A DNA stretch of 64,000 nucleotides from Mycobacterium asiaticum (GTDB lineage: Bacteria > Actinomycetota > Actinomycetes > Mycobacteriales > Mycobacteriaceae), in assembly GCF_001673315.1 (NCBI RefSeq), contig NZ_LZLQ01000058.1, positions 33,169-97,168 of the forward strand, read 5' to 3'. Below, piece by piece: positions 8,559 to 16,631 of this stretch. The notes beneath the pieces are model-generated. The model was given only the letters and a program-made list of their open reading frames with translations, had not been told where the DNA came from and did not search any database. Position 1 is the first letter of the stretch. Each line of letters begins with the position of its first letter. A program made the translations under genes and the position numbers.

Positions 8559-8604
8559 TGCGGTAAGTCCAGAGTGCGGTAATGCCAGAGTGCGGTAATT
8601 CCAG
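8559..8604. repeat. 16-bp tandem repeat, three copies
   Basis: Units start at 8559, 8575 and 8591; the first is tgcggtaagtccagag and the others differ by one or two bases, the third ending early. The array lies between the divergent amidase and the small acidic protein gene, about 20 bp before the latter's start, so it overlaps its probable promoter or leader. Confidence 0.8.
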
Positions 8605-8623
8605 CCACTTAGAGAGGTCTCGC

Positions 8624-8791
8624 GTGGATCAGCACAACGACGCCGGGTCGAACGCCGTGCCGGCAGACGCCCGAGAGGCGACGGAAGAGCAACGGGCCGA
8701 AGAAGCGCTGCTGGAGCACCAGAATGCAGACCCGGACGCCCCGGGTGCACAGCAATCGGCGGACCAGGTCGCCGACGAAAGCCGGCGGTAA
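8624..8791 (+). CDS. Small acidic hydrophilic protein (55 aa), function unknown
   Basis: A GTG at 8624 preceded by a good ribosome binding site (agagagg, 8611-8617) opens a 55-residue frame rich in Ala, Asp, Glu and Gln with no hydrophobic segment. The middle (EATEEQRAEEALLEHQNADPDAPG) may be partly helical. Similar short acidic proteins are scattered in mycobacterial genomes, some stress-regulated, but I do not recognise a named family. A weak SigF-like promoter (GTTT at 8527, GGGAGA at 8546) lies upstream with the tandem repeat between. It ends 4 bp before the convergent TetR gene. Confidence 0.6.
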   Translation: MDQHNDAGSNAVPADAREATEEQRAEEALLEHQNADPDAPGAQQSADQVADESRR

Positions 8792-8795
8792 CCGC

Positions 8796-9374
8796 TCACA
8801 TCCGAGCACGCGGAGCGGCGAACGGGACCAGCACCTCGTCGACAAGTTGGACGATCAACTCGTCGGTGATCGGATCCCCGGTTACTAGCAGGCGATGCCA
8901 CAGCACGCTCTGACCCAGTTCGCGGGCGATCTCGACGGGCACGTCGGCTCGGACATCGCCGCGTGCGATTCCCCGGGCGAGCAGATCTGCCATCTCTTTT
9001 TTGCGCCAGCCGATGACCTCGTCCCGAAAGGCTTCGGCGAGTTCGGGATCGGTTGCGGCGGCAGTGATCCCAGCCCGGATGACGGGGGCCTGCGGACCGG
9101 TGAACAACTCGGCCCACCCCCGGAGGACTGCCAGCATGTCCTCGCGATAGCTGCCGGTATCCCGATGCGGAATCGCGGCGACGGCCGTTCCCAGCAGCGT
9201 GTCCCGTAGCAACGCCCGGCTATCGGCCCACCGCCGGTACAGCACGGCCTTGCTGGTTCCCGCAGCACCGGCGACGGCCTCCATGGTTACTCCGGTCAGC
9301 CCGTCTTCGGCGACCAGCCGCAACACCGCGTTCCTGATCGCCGCGTCGAGTTCCGCGCCGTACCGCCGCGCCAT
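8796..9374 (-). CDS. TetR family transcriptional regulator
   Basis: The 192-residue protein has an N-terminal TetR helix-turn-helix: AIRNAVLRLVAEDGLTGVTMEAVAGAAGTSKAVLYRRWADSRALL, with the recognition helix around SKAVLYRRW. The ligand-binding half is typical of the TetR_C regulators that follow RRW-type HTH domains. The ATG at 9374 is preceded on the minus strand by TTGGAGGTGGTG, a strong ribosome binding site. It is divergent from the DAPG-hydrolase-like gene and probably represses it and itself through the palindrome between them. Confidence 0.88.
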   Translation of the reverse strand: MARRYGAELDAAIRNAVLRLVAEDGLTGVTMEAVAGAAGTSKAVLYRRWADSRALLRDTLLGTAVAAIPHRDTGSYREDMLAVLRGWAELFTGPQAPVIRAGITAAATDPELAEAFRDEVIGWRKKEMADLLARGIARGDVRADVPVEIARELGQSVLWHRLLVTGDPITDELIVQLVDEVLVPFAAPRARM

Positions 9375-9388
9375 CACCACCTCCAAGG

Positions 9389-9402
9389 AAACGCTTGCGT
9401 TT
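9389..9402. promoter_or_regulatory. Candidate TetR operator
   Basis: AAACG-CTTG-CGTTT is a perfect inverted repeat with a 4-bp centre in the 86-bp divergent region. A related half-site, GAAACGTTACC, occurs at 9433-9443. Position between a TetR gene and its divergent neighbour is the usual operator arrangement. Confidence 0.5.
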
Positions 9403-9460
9403 CTTGCTCAACCGCTTTAGCCTTTGGCGCAAGAAACGTTACCGTATCTTGGAGGTTGTG

Positions 9461-10093
9461 ATGGAGGCTCGCCCCGTTCTGTATCCGCTGCGGCCGGTGG
9501 ACAGCGCAACCGTGCGTGTGACCCGAGCCCCGCACCATCGTCGTCGTGTCACCATCGACCACAGAGTGCTAACCGGAGTCACCCCGCCGATGTTGCTGGA
9601 CTGGTTCACCCAGTTGGGCGGCACAATGCCCTACGGCGGACAGATCATCGACCGCTACCACGCCTGGCATCCGATCGACCACATCCGTTGGGAACTGGCC
9701 CGTCCGGCGCCCGGCGGTGGTGCCGCGGAGGGTGCCCGCTTCCGCATCGTGGAGGCCTTTGGTGCCCAGCCGGAGTTTCGCGTCGACGTCGTCGACCGGG
9801 TGGAGAAGCTGGACGAGACCGGCATTCGCTTGGTGACCAGGTACGCGGGCGTCATCGTCATTCAGCTCGAGCACACCTGGTCGGCCGGGTCGGACGGCGC
9901 GCACTACGTCTCGGTGCTCGACGTGGGCGCGCGGACGCCGTTCTTCGCGCCGATCAACCGCATCATCACCCGGCGCTTCCCCGACGACATGTTGCACGCT
10001 TGGGTCAAGCACAACATCGAAGAGGTCGGTCAGTTGGAGTATCTGCTGCCGCAACTGGCTCAGCCGGCGCCTTTGCCGTTGTCCACCCGGTAG
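9461..10093 (+). CDS. DAPG hydrolase (PhlG)-like family protein
   Basis: A 210-residue protein with the pattern WFTQLGGTMPYGGQIIDRYHAWHPIDHIRWEL, then RFRIVEAFG, a central LVTRYAGVIVIQLEHTW and a C-terminal HAWVKHNIEEVGQLEYLLP. The H..WHP.DH, E and H....E residues fit the zinc site of PhlG, which cleaves a C-C bond of 2,4-diacetylphloroglucinol. The assignment is by motif recall and is moderate; the substrate need not be a phloroglucinol. The ATG at 9461 has GGAGG 6 bp upstream. It is divergent from TetR, and its last 34 bp overlap the convergent SDR gene. Confidence 0.6.
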   Translation: MEARPVLYPLRPVDSATVRVTRAPHHRRRVTIDHRVLTGVTPPMLLDWFTQLGGTMPYGGQIIDRYHAWHPIDHIRWELARPAPGGGAAEGARFRIVEAFGAQPEFRVDVVDRVEKLDETGIRLVTRYAGVIVIQLEHTWSAGSDGAHYVSVLDVGARTPFFAPINRIITRRFPDDMLHAWVKHNIEEVGQLEYLLPQLAQPAPLPLSTR

Positions 10094-10791
10094 ACAGCGC
10101 CGTGGATCGCGGCGGCGGCGTCGCTGGCAAGGAATGCGATCACGCTGGCGACGTCGTGGGGCTGCATCATGCCGCGCGGCGCCGCCGAGCGCAGGATGAG
10201 GGCGTAGTCGGGGTTCTCCGGGGCGGAGAACTGCTCGATCTGCGGGGTCAGCATGCCACCCGGACACACCGCATTGACCCGCAACCGATCCGATGTGTAT
10301 TCGACCGCCAGTGCACGGGTCAGCCCGACCAACCCGTGCTTGGCCGAACAGTAACCGGCCGAATAGGCCTGGCCCTCGACACCGGCGATGGAGGCGACGT
10401 TGACGATATTGCCGCCGCGTGCCAGCAGGTGGGGTAGCGCGGCCCGGCACAGATAGAACGGGCCGCTGAGGTTGACTGCGAGGTCTTCCGCCCAGTCGTC
10501 GTCGGTCATCGACTCGGTCCGGCGCATCTGGTGTCGCCCTGCGATGTTGATCAGCACATCGAGGCCGCCGAACCGTTCGACGCATTTCTGTATTGCGTCT
10601 TGGCACGCCTGCGGCGACCCGACGTCGGCCACGGCGTAGGCGCCGAGCTCCACGGCCGCGAACACCTGGGCCAGCCGGCCGGTATCACGAGCTATACCGA
10701 AAACCGTTGCACCACTGCGGGACAGCACTCGCACAGTTTCGGCACCCAGGCCCGACGATGCGCCGGTTACGAACGCGACCTTGCCCTGCAT
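10060..10791 (-). CDS. Short-chain dehydrogenase/reductase (SDR)
   Basis: A 243-residue classical SDR: NAD(P) site TGASSGLG, ADVG for the adenine-ribose contact, NIAGRHQ in place of the usual NNAG, catalytic Ser in NIVNVASIAG, YxxxK as YCSAK, and the PG loop CPGGMLTPQ. The ATG at 10791 (MQGKVAFVTGASSG) was chosen since the Rossmann strand starts at once; a GTG nine bases upstream is possible. The C terminus overlaps the convergent gene by 34 bp. The substrate is not evident. Confidence 0.85.
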   Translation of the reverse strand: MQGKVAFVTGASSGLGAETVRVLSRSGATVFGIARDTGRLAQVFAAVELGAYAVADVGSPQACQDAIQKCVERFGGLDVLINIAGRHQMRRTESMTDDDWAEDLAVNLSGPFYLCRAALPHLLARGGNIVNVASIAGVEGQAYSAGYCSAKHGLVGLTRALAVEYTSDRLRVNAVCPGGMLTPQIEQFSAPENPDYALILRSAAPRGMMQPHDVASVIAFLASDAAAAIHGAVYRVDNGKGAG

Positions 10792-10962
10792 AGCTGTCAC
10801 TGGTGGCCTTCCCGCTATCCCCGTCATCTGCCCAGCGCAGTGTGGCACAGGCACCCCGGGTGACTGGCGTTCCATGTTCGCCCGGCGCCCACACGCGTAC
10901 AGTGGAGCGGGAAGTTATATACGCTAACTAAGCGGTGGAGGATCCGCTGAGAGGAGTGGGCT

Positions 10963-11862
10963 GTGGCCCGGACCGACAACGACACCTGGGATCTGGCCTC
11001 CAGCGTGGGAGCGACTGCCACGGCCGTCGCCACCTCGCGCGCTATCGCTTCACAAGGACCGGAGCCGCTGCTCGACGATCCCTGGGCTGCCCCGCTGGTG
11101 CGTGCGGTAGGGATCGATACGTTCATCAAGCTCCTCGACGGTGAGATCGGAGATACCGAGGATCCGCTGCTGAGTCGGCGGGCGATGAACGAGCAGATCA
11201 CCGTGCGCACCCGGTTCTTCGACGACTTCTTCTACGCCGCCGCCGAGGCAGGAATCCGTCAGGTAGTGATCCTGGCCTCCGGGTTGGACACGCGTGCCTA
11301 CCGGCTGCAGTGGCCGACGGGCACGGTCGTCTACGAGATCGACCAGCCCGAGGTCATCGAATTCAAGACGCGCACGCTCACCGGTTTGGGCGCCGAACCC
11401 GCAGCGCAGCGCCGTACCGTCGCGATTGATTTGCGCGAGGACTGGCCGGCTGCCCTCAAAGACGCGGGATTCAACCCCGCGCAGCCCACGGCTTGGATCG
11501 CCGAAGGTCTCCTGGTCTACCTGCCGCCGGAGGCGCAGGACCGGTTGTTGGACAACATCTCGGCGCTGTCGGCACCCGGCAGTCGGATCGCGACTGAACA
11601 CATGGACATGCGCAAGATCCCGTCGGACTGGGCGCAGAAGCTGACCGAGCGGTCTCGGCGGATCGGCTCCAACATCAACCTGGCCGAGTTGTTCTACAGC
11701 GGGGAACGCAACACTGCCGCCGAATATCTGACCGGACACGGGTGGCAGGTGAACGTCAGCAATACCGAACAGGCCTATGCCGCACATGGATTCGCGGTGC
11801 CTGACGACGAGCTGGCCTCGTTCGGAGATGGTTCGGGATACCTGTCGGCGATCCTGCCCTGA
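10963..11862 (+). CDS. SAM-dependent methyltransferase, LCM/PPM1-like mycobacterial family
   Basis: The 299-residue protein belongs to the large mycobacterial family of putative S-adenosylmethionine methyltransferases (PF04072). Its hallmarks are the N-terminal [21 protein letters not shown], the segment [42 protein letters not shown] containing the SAM-binding [21 protein letters not shown], and [19 protein letters not shown]. The methyl acceptor is unknown throughout the family. The GTG at 10963 has gaggag 8 bp upstream. Confidence 0.9.
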   Translation: MARTDNDTWDLASSVGATATAVATSRAIASQGPEPLLDDPWAAPLVRAVGIDTFIKLLDGEIGDTEDPLLSRRAMNEQITVRTRFFDDFFYAAAEAGIRQVVILASGLDTRAYRLQWPTGTVVYEIDQPEVIEFKTRTLTGLGAEPAAQRRTVAIDLREDWPAALKDAGFNPAQPTAWIAEGLLVYLPPEAQDRLLDNISALSAPGSRIATEHMDMRKIPSDWAQKLTERSRRIGSNINLAELFYSGERNTAAEYLTGHGWQVNVSNTEQAYAAHGFAVPDDELASFGDGSGYLSAILP

Positions 11863-11911
11863 AAAATTCGCCGCAGTGATTCGGCGTCGCGCAACCGGGT
11901 AGACAGGCGCA

Positions 11912-12481
11912 ATGAACCTGCATCATGTCTTGGGCAGCGTTGAGCGTCTCGAGGTACTCGACGGGCCCGCTGAAGTCACCTCTCGGGTTGCCGGCCGGGT
12001 GGTCGGCCGCGGCAGTCTGTCCCGGATCCTGCGCGGATCCTGGCTTGGCCACCCGGTCCACCCACTGCTGATAACGATCCCCGTCGGCACCTGGATGACA
12101 TCGGCAGTATTCGACATCCTGTTCAAAGACGCCGCTACCGCGCGGCGACTCGTCGCCGTGGGCCTGGCTGCCACACCGCCCACATTGCTGGCCGGGTGGG
12201 CCGACTACACCTTGCTCAACCGCCGGCAACAGCGGGTGGGTTTGGTGCATGCGCTGTCGAACTTCGTCGGCGTGGTGATGTTCTCACTGTCCTATCGGGC
12301 TTACCGCAAGGATCGGCTTCGGGCGGCACGGGTGTACACCCTCATCGGTCTGACCGCGATCAGTGTCGGCGTGGCCCTCGGTGGCCACCTGTCGTATGCC
12401 CAGGGTGCGGGCATGTTCCGGTGGGATCCGGTACGCGCGGTGACGCACCGCGGTCCGATCGAATACCAGCGCGCCGCATAA
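11912..12481 (+). CDS. DUF2231 membrane protein
   Basis: The 189-residue protein has the DUF2231 opening motif SWLGHPVHPLLITIPVGTWMTSAVFDIL and about four transmembrane segments (near residues 50-72, 80-98, 112-130 and 142-162). The family often occurs with Rieske or molybdopterin redox proteins and is annotated as a membrane protein of unknown role. A hydrophilic N terminus of about 40 residues precedes the first segment. It ends one base before the convergent Gre-like gene. Confidence 0.85.
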   Translation: MNLHHVLGSVERLEVLDGPAEVTSRVAGRVVGRGSLSRILRGSWLGHPVHPLLITIPVGTWMTSAVFDILFKDAATARRLVAVGLAATPPTLLAGWADYTLLNRRQQRVGLVHALSNFVGVVMFSLSYRAYRKDRLRAARVYTLIGLTAISVGVALGGHLSYAQGAGMFRWDPVRAVTHRGPIEYQRAA

Positions 12482-12482
12482 C

Positions 12483-12944
12483 CTACCCCGCGCCTACGTA
12501 CACGCTGTAAGGCACCGATTTGAGCAGCGTGACCGTGAGTTGCTTGCCGTTGGGCGCCACATAGGTTCGCTGTTCGCCGGGACGTGCGCCTTCCAGGGCA
12601 GCACCCAGCGGGGACTGCACGGAGTAGACCTCGATGTTGGGAGGTTCGGCACTTCGCAGTCCCAGCAGGAAGGTTTCGACATCCCCGGTGTCGTCATAAC
12701 GGATCGTCAAAACCATGCCCGGCTCGGCAATGCCGTCATCCGGCGGGTCCTGGCCCACGCTGACATCGACCAGCAGATCGTGGATTTCCTGGATGCGCGC
12801 CTGCCAGCGCTGCACCTCGTCTGCGCGGTCTTCGTCATTGCCGCTGGCGAGGCACAGTCCGCGCAGGGTGGCCAGCTCGTTTTGCAGCCGCTCGTGGGCT
12901 TGCTGCGAGATCCACACCGGTTGCGCATAGCGTTGAGCAGTCAC
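12483..12944 (-). CDS. GreA/GreB C-terminal-like transcription factor (Rv3788-like)
   Basis: A 153-residue protein with an N-terminal helical hairpin (WISQQAHERLQNELATLRGL..VQRWQARIQEIHDLLVD) and a C-terminal FKBP-like Gre domain (PGMVLTIRYDDTGDVETFLLG..YSVQSPLGAALEGARPGEQRTYVAPNGKQLTVTLLKSVPY). This resembles M. tuberculosis Rv3788, a Gre-fold RNA polymerase secondary-channel factor reported to inhibit transcription rather than stimulate cleavage. The start is GTG at 12944 with AAAGGA just upstream. No other transcription gene is adjacent. Confidence 0.75.
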   Translation of the reverse strand: MTAQRYAQPVWISQQAHERLQNELATLRGLCLASGNDEDRADEVQRWQARIQEIHDLLVDVSVGQDPPDDGIAEPGMVLTIRYDDTGDVETFLLGLRSAEPPNIEVYSVQSPLGAALEGARPGEQRTYVAPNGKQLTVTLLKSVPYSVYVGAG

Positions 12945-12985
12945 TAGGGGTGTCCTTTCATCTCCAAGTTGTCTCCTGAGTTGTC

Positions 12986-13028
12986 GTCGTCAGGGGCGGG
13001 CGGGGAGGCGGCAACCGCCCCTGACGAC
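12986..13028 (-). terminator. Strong hairpin without U-tract, probable terminator of the Rv1733c-like gene
   Basis: GTCGTCAGGGGCGG (12986-12999) and CCGCCCCTGACGAC (13015-13028) form a perfect 14-bp stem with a 15-nt loop. It begins 31 bp after the stop of the minus-strand gene at 13059. There is no T run, as in many proposed mycobacterial intrinsic terminators, so function rests on position and stem strength. Confidence 0.55.
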
Positions 13029-13058
13029 TCGGCCACCCCTTCCGGGGGCAGAGTTTCG

Positions 13059-13691
13059 TTAGTGCCGGCTAGGGTGCTCCTTGCCTTCGCCGAGGCCGTG
13101 TACCAGCTCCGGGCGCCAGCCGGCCGCTCGACTGCGGTTGCACAATGCCCGGGTGCCCGCGAACAGGGCCAACGCGACCGTCGCCGCGTTCAACCAGATC
13201 GCCAGGGCCACCAGCACCGCCTCCCGAGCCGCCGGCATGTGCGGCGGTCCGGCATAGGTACCGTCCTTGTTCACCCAGATGTCAATCACCTCACCGGGTT
13301 TCGGTGCTGCTTCCGACTGGACGCGGCCAGTGTGTTCGGCGCCGGCGGCGAACCACCGGGCCTGCACCCAGGTGCTGTCGCTGCGGGCCGGGCCTGCGAC
13401 GACGGACGCGCTGACGGCGAACCGGCTCTGCGCTTGTTCGGCGTACGAGCGAGAACGCGAGTCGTAGATCGCGGTTCCCACCGCAGCCGCGACTGGCGCG
13501 GCGAGCAGCGTCACCACCACGGCCAACGCCAGGGCCAGCGCCTCGATGCGGTCGCTTCTGCGGATCAGAGGATTGCGACTGAACAGCACACGGAACCACC
13601 GCGGCGGGCCCATGGTGAAGGTTTCCGTTACGGCGCCGGCATCCGGACGGCGGCGGTCACGCCGACGCTGATCGGGTTGCGGACTCGTCAT
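13059..13691 (-). CDS. Rv1733c-like transmembrane protein
   Basis: The 210-residue protein has the architecture of M. tuberculosis Rv1733c, a DosR-regulated dormancy antigen of unknown function and the same length. The conserved core is RVLFSRNPLIRRSDRIEALALALAVVVTLLAAPVAAAVGTAIYDSRSR, a first membrane segment, an extracytoplasmic middle (Y.EQAQSRF.., ARWFAAGAEHTG, PGEVIDIWVNKDG), then a second segment (AVLVALAIWLNAATVALALFAG). The ATG at 13691 (MTSPQPDQ) gives the family length. A strong hairpin follows its stop. I did not find a convincing DosR box in the upstream 134 bp. Confidence 0.82.
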   Translation of the reverse strand: MTSPQPDQRRRDRRRPDAGAVTETFTMGPPRWFRVLFSRNPLIRRSDRIEALALALAVVVTLLAAPVAAAVGTAIYDSRSRSYAEQAQSRFAVSASVVAGPARSDSTWVQARWFAAGAEHTGRVQSEAAPKPGEVIDIWVNKDGTYAGPPHMPAAREAVLVALAIWLNAATVALALFAGTRALCNRSRAAGWRPELVHGLGEGKEHPSRH

Positions 13692-13825
13692 CGGTGGGCT
13701 TCCTGTCGCAGGGCTATCGGGTTCGGCTTTCGCCGCCAATTCAATGGTGGTCCGGCCGGCCCTCCCCCGCGTTGACGGAGCCGAACAATCGCACGCCCGC
13801 GCGTTGTCCTGTTTCGACAGGACGA

Positions 13826-15346
13826 TCAGTCGACGTCGCTGGCGGCGAGCTGAATCATCATGGCCAGGCGTTTCTTGGCGTCATCGAGCGCCAGATTGGT
13901 GATCTCGCTCATCTTGCGCATTCGGTACCGCACGGTGTTCTCGTGCACTCCCAGGCGTTCACCTGCCTCCGTGGGGTCACCCTGTGCCTCGAGCCACGCT
14001 CGCAGCGTGGCCGTGTAGTCGGTGCCATTCGAGTGGTCGTGGCGGCGCAATTCGGCTACCGGCCCCCGGTCCGGGGCTCGACCCGAGCGCGCCGCGGTGC
14101 GCAGCCGCTGTAGCAGGATGTCGTCCCACGATTCGTCATAAACCGGTGTCACTGCCGACGGTGCCGACTCATGCAGGGCCAGGCACTCGTCGGCCTCCTG
14201 GCGTGCGGTGGCCAAGTCGGACACGTCGGCCACTTCGCTGATGCCGGCGATCACCGTCGCCCCGTCCGGCAGTGCGGCCCGCAAGCCGGCAACCCAGCGC
14301 CGCGCAGTCCCCGCATCATCACCCGGCAGCAGTGTGTAGACCGTTTTGCCCACCAACGCGCTTCGGCCCGGCCGTGACCAGCCGAATCCGGCCGTGGCGC
14401 GTTCGAACGCCAGCAGCAAGGCCGCATCGCGTTCCCCGGCGATCGCGGCTTGCAGCGCGATCACCCGCAGCGGGCCGTACGGCAGGCCCAACCTGCTGGC
14501 GACGGTTGCGGCATCAGCCGTGTTCTCCAATAACCGGATCACCAGATCGGATTCGACTTGGCGCTCCAGGTCGGCGCTGGCCCGCGACCGCAGCAGATGC
14601 AGGGCAACGGTGTGCGCGCCGTCAGCCAGCGCGATGCGCGCGGCACCGTCCAACGGCGCCGAACAGGCCACCCACACCGAGCCCATCAGTTCCCGTCCTG
14701 AGCGCACCGCGACCACCATGCGGCCCGTCAAGCCCTGCTCAGCGTCCTGCGGAATGAACAAGGGATCGTCAGAGACGGCCAAGTGGGCGAAAACTCCGTC
14801 GGCCTCGAAGAACTTGCGTAAGCGTTCGGGTGTCTGCCGAACCAGGATGGTCTCGACCCGTGCAGGGTCGGCGTGCTGCTGACGCCGCGAGTACGCCAGC
14901 ACCTGCATGAGGCGATCGTGGATGACCACCGCGCTACCGATGGCATCGGCCAGGCTGTCGGTGAGCGCGAACAGATCGGTCGGTCCCCGCCCGGCGGCGG
15001 TCTCGCGGCCCTCGAGCACCAACCCGTAGACGACCGCTGCCAATTCGCTCCACGAGAGCGCGTCGTCGACCAGCATCAGCGCGCCAGCCTGCTCGTCGTC
15101 CGAAGGGGCCGGCATAGCACCGGCGCGCGCCAGGACCACGACAGCATGCGCGGACGCCGCCCAGTGCATCGCTTCTTGGTACGAGGTGGCATCGATGGCC
15201 AGCAATACATCGCCCAGCACGGCGCCCTTGGGCGCGGCTTCGTGGATGACGACGCTACCTAGTTCGGTCGACCTGGGAATCGTGGTGGATCGCAGTCGGA
15301 CCCCGTAGCTGCCCAGTACGTTGACCAGGCGATCCAAAGTGATCAC
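13826..15346 (-). CDS. PucR/CdaR-family transcriptional regulator
   Basis: A 506-residue regulator with the usual layout: an N-terminal PucR ligand region (ITLDRLVNVLGSYGVRL..), a central GGDEF-like CdaR domain (residues about 290-400, PLRVIALQAAIAGER..GKTVYTLLPGDD), and the C-terminal HTH_30 domain with the highly conserved TLRAWLEAQGDPTEAGERLGVHENTVRYRMRKM. Such proteins usually control nearby or catabolic genes, but the divergent epimerase gene is the only close candidate target here, with 132 bp between. The start is a GTG at 15346. Confidence 0.88.
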   Translation of the reverse strand: MITLDRLVNVLGSYGVRLRSTTIPRSTELGSVVIHEAAPKGAVLGDVLLAIDATSYQEAMHWAASAHAVVVLARAGAMPAPSDDEQAGALMLVDDALSWSELAAVVYGLVLEGRETAAGRGPTDLFALTDSLADAIGSAVVIHDRLMQVLAYSRRQQHADPARVETILVRQTPERLRKFFEADGVFAHLAVSDDPLFIPQDAEQGLTGRMVVAVRSGRELMGSVWVACSAPLDGAARIALADGAHTVALHLLRSRASADLERQVESDLVIRLLENTADAATVASRLGLPYGPLRVIALQAAIAGERDAALLLAFERATAGFGWSRPGRSALVGKTVYTLLPGDDAGTARRWVAGLRAALPDGATVIAGISEVADVSDLATARQEADECLALHESAPSAVTPVYDESWDDILLQRLRTAARSGRAPDRGPVAELRRHDHSNGTDYTATLRAWLEAQGDPTEAGERLGVHENTVRYRMRKMSEITNLALDDAKKRLAMMIQLAASDVD

Positions 15347-15478
15347 GAGTCGCTCCCCATCCGGATTGGTCCCAGCGTAATCGGCAAACGGGGCTACGAG
15401 ATTCGTATTTCGATGCCACTGGCGCCATAATATGGCCGGGTGGCTGTCACCCCGACGGCCATCGTGATGGGAGGACCC

Positions 15479-16534
15479 ATGCTGATCGGCGTCACCGGCG
15501 GGACCGGATATCTAGGTGCCCACTGCGTCCGGGCTCTGCTGACCCAGGGCCACCGCGTGCGTCTGCTTGTCGAACCCGGTGCGGAAACGGCCCCGGTGCT
15601 GCGCAAGTTCGCCGAATTGGGCGCCAAATTAGACCCCGAATCGGGCCTCGAATTAAGCCCCGAATTCGGCGAGGTCGAGGTAATGCCGGGCGACATTCGG
15701 CGGCAGCGCGTCATCGAGGCACTGCTGGACGGTTGCGATGCGGTCCTGCACGCCGCGGGAGTCGTCGGGACCGACAACCGTCGCACGAAGCTGATGTGGG
15801 AGGTCAACGCGTACGCAACGGAGTCGCTGCTGCAGCACGCCGTGCGGACGGGTTTGGACCCCGTCGTCATGGTGAGCAGCTACAGCGCGTTGTTCCCACC
15901 GCCGGACGGCATCATCGGGCCGGACACCCCCACCGCGCCCGGCCGCAGCCCCTACGCGCAGACCAAGGGCTATGCCGATCGGGTAGCCCGCAAACTGCAG
16001 GACAACGGCGCACCGGTGGTCATCACGTATCCGTCGAGCGTCGTGGGACCGGCCTTTCACACGGCGCCGGGCGTCACCGAGCGCGGTTGGGCACCGATCG
16101 TGCGACTCGGGATAGCGCCCAGATTGCGCGGCGGCATGCAGATGATCGACGTCCGGGACGTGGCTGAAGTTCATGCCGCCGCCATGGTGCCGGGCCGTGG
16201 CCCGCGGCGCTACGTGTGCGGTGGGGAACTCGTCACGTTCGACGGCATGATCAACGCACTGGAACGTGGGTCGGGCCGACGATTCATTCGAATTCCATTG
16301 GACCACCGGGTCTTCCGTGCGCTGAGCAGAATCGGCGACGCGCTGTCGGGGATCGTGCCCCTTGGCGACGGATTGAGCTATGAGGCGGCGTTGCTCTTGA
16401 TCGCGGCTACTCCGACCGACGATTCCCGCACCCTGCAGGACTTCGGGATGCGGTGGCGCTCCCCCGTCGAAGCCATCGTTGCATCCTTTGCGCGCGGCCA
16501 GGTCGGGGAGGAGTCCAGCGGCGTCGAGGTGTGA
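15479..16534 (+). CDS. NAD-dependent epimerase/dehydratase (extended SDR)
   Basis: The 351-residue protein opens with the extended-SDR nucleotide motif TGGTGYLG and has D..D-type GDIRR, the HAAGVVG strand, a Ser in VMVSSYSALF, and YAQTK as the YxxxK pair. The C-terminal half (YVCGGELVTFDGMINALERGSGRRFIRIPL) resembles dihydroflavonol-4-reductase-like mycobacterial proteins. The substrate is unknown. The ATG at 15479 with gggagg 5 bp upstream was preferred over a GTG at 15440. The glycosyltransferase gene follows after 97 bp on the same strand. Confidence 0.85.
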   Translation: MLIGVTGGTGYLGAHCVRALLTQGHRVRLLVEPGAETAPVLRKFAELGAKLDPESGLELSPEFGEVEVMPGDIRRQRVIEALLDGCDAVLHAAGVVGTDNRRTKLMWEVNAYATESLLQHAVRTGLDPVVMVSSYSALFPPPDGIIGPDTPTAPGRSPYAQTKGYADRVARKLQDNGAPVVITYPSSVVGPAFHTAPGVTERGWAPIVRLGIAPRLRGGMQMIDVRDVAEVHAAAMVPGRGPRRYVCGGELVTFDGMINALERGSGRRFIRIPLDHRVFRALSRIGDALSGIVPLGDGLSYEAALLLIAATPTDDSRTLQDFGMRWRSPVEAIVASFARGQVGEESSGVEV

Positions 16535-16631
16535 GAAGAAGGCTGTCGGGCGCGACCAACCGAAGTCCCGCGCAGCGCGCACGCTCGGATGCCTGCGAGT
16601 CGGTCGGTCCGGCGGCGGGTACGTACACCCT

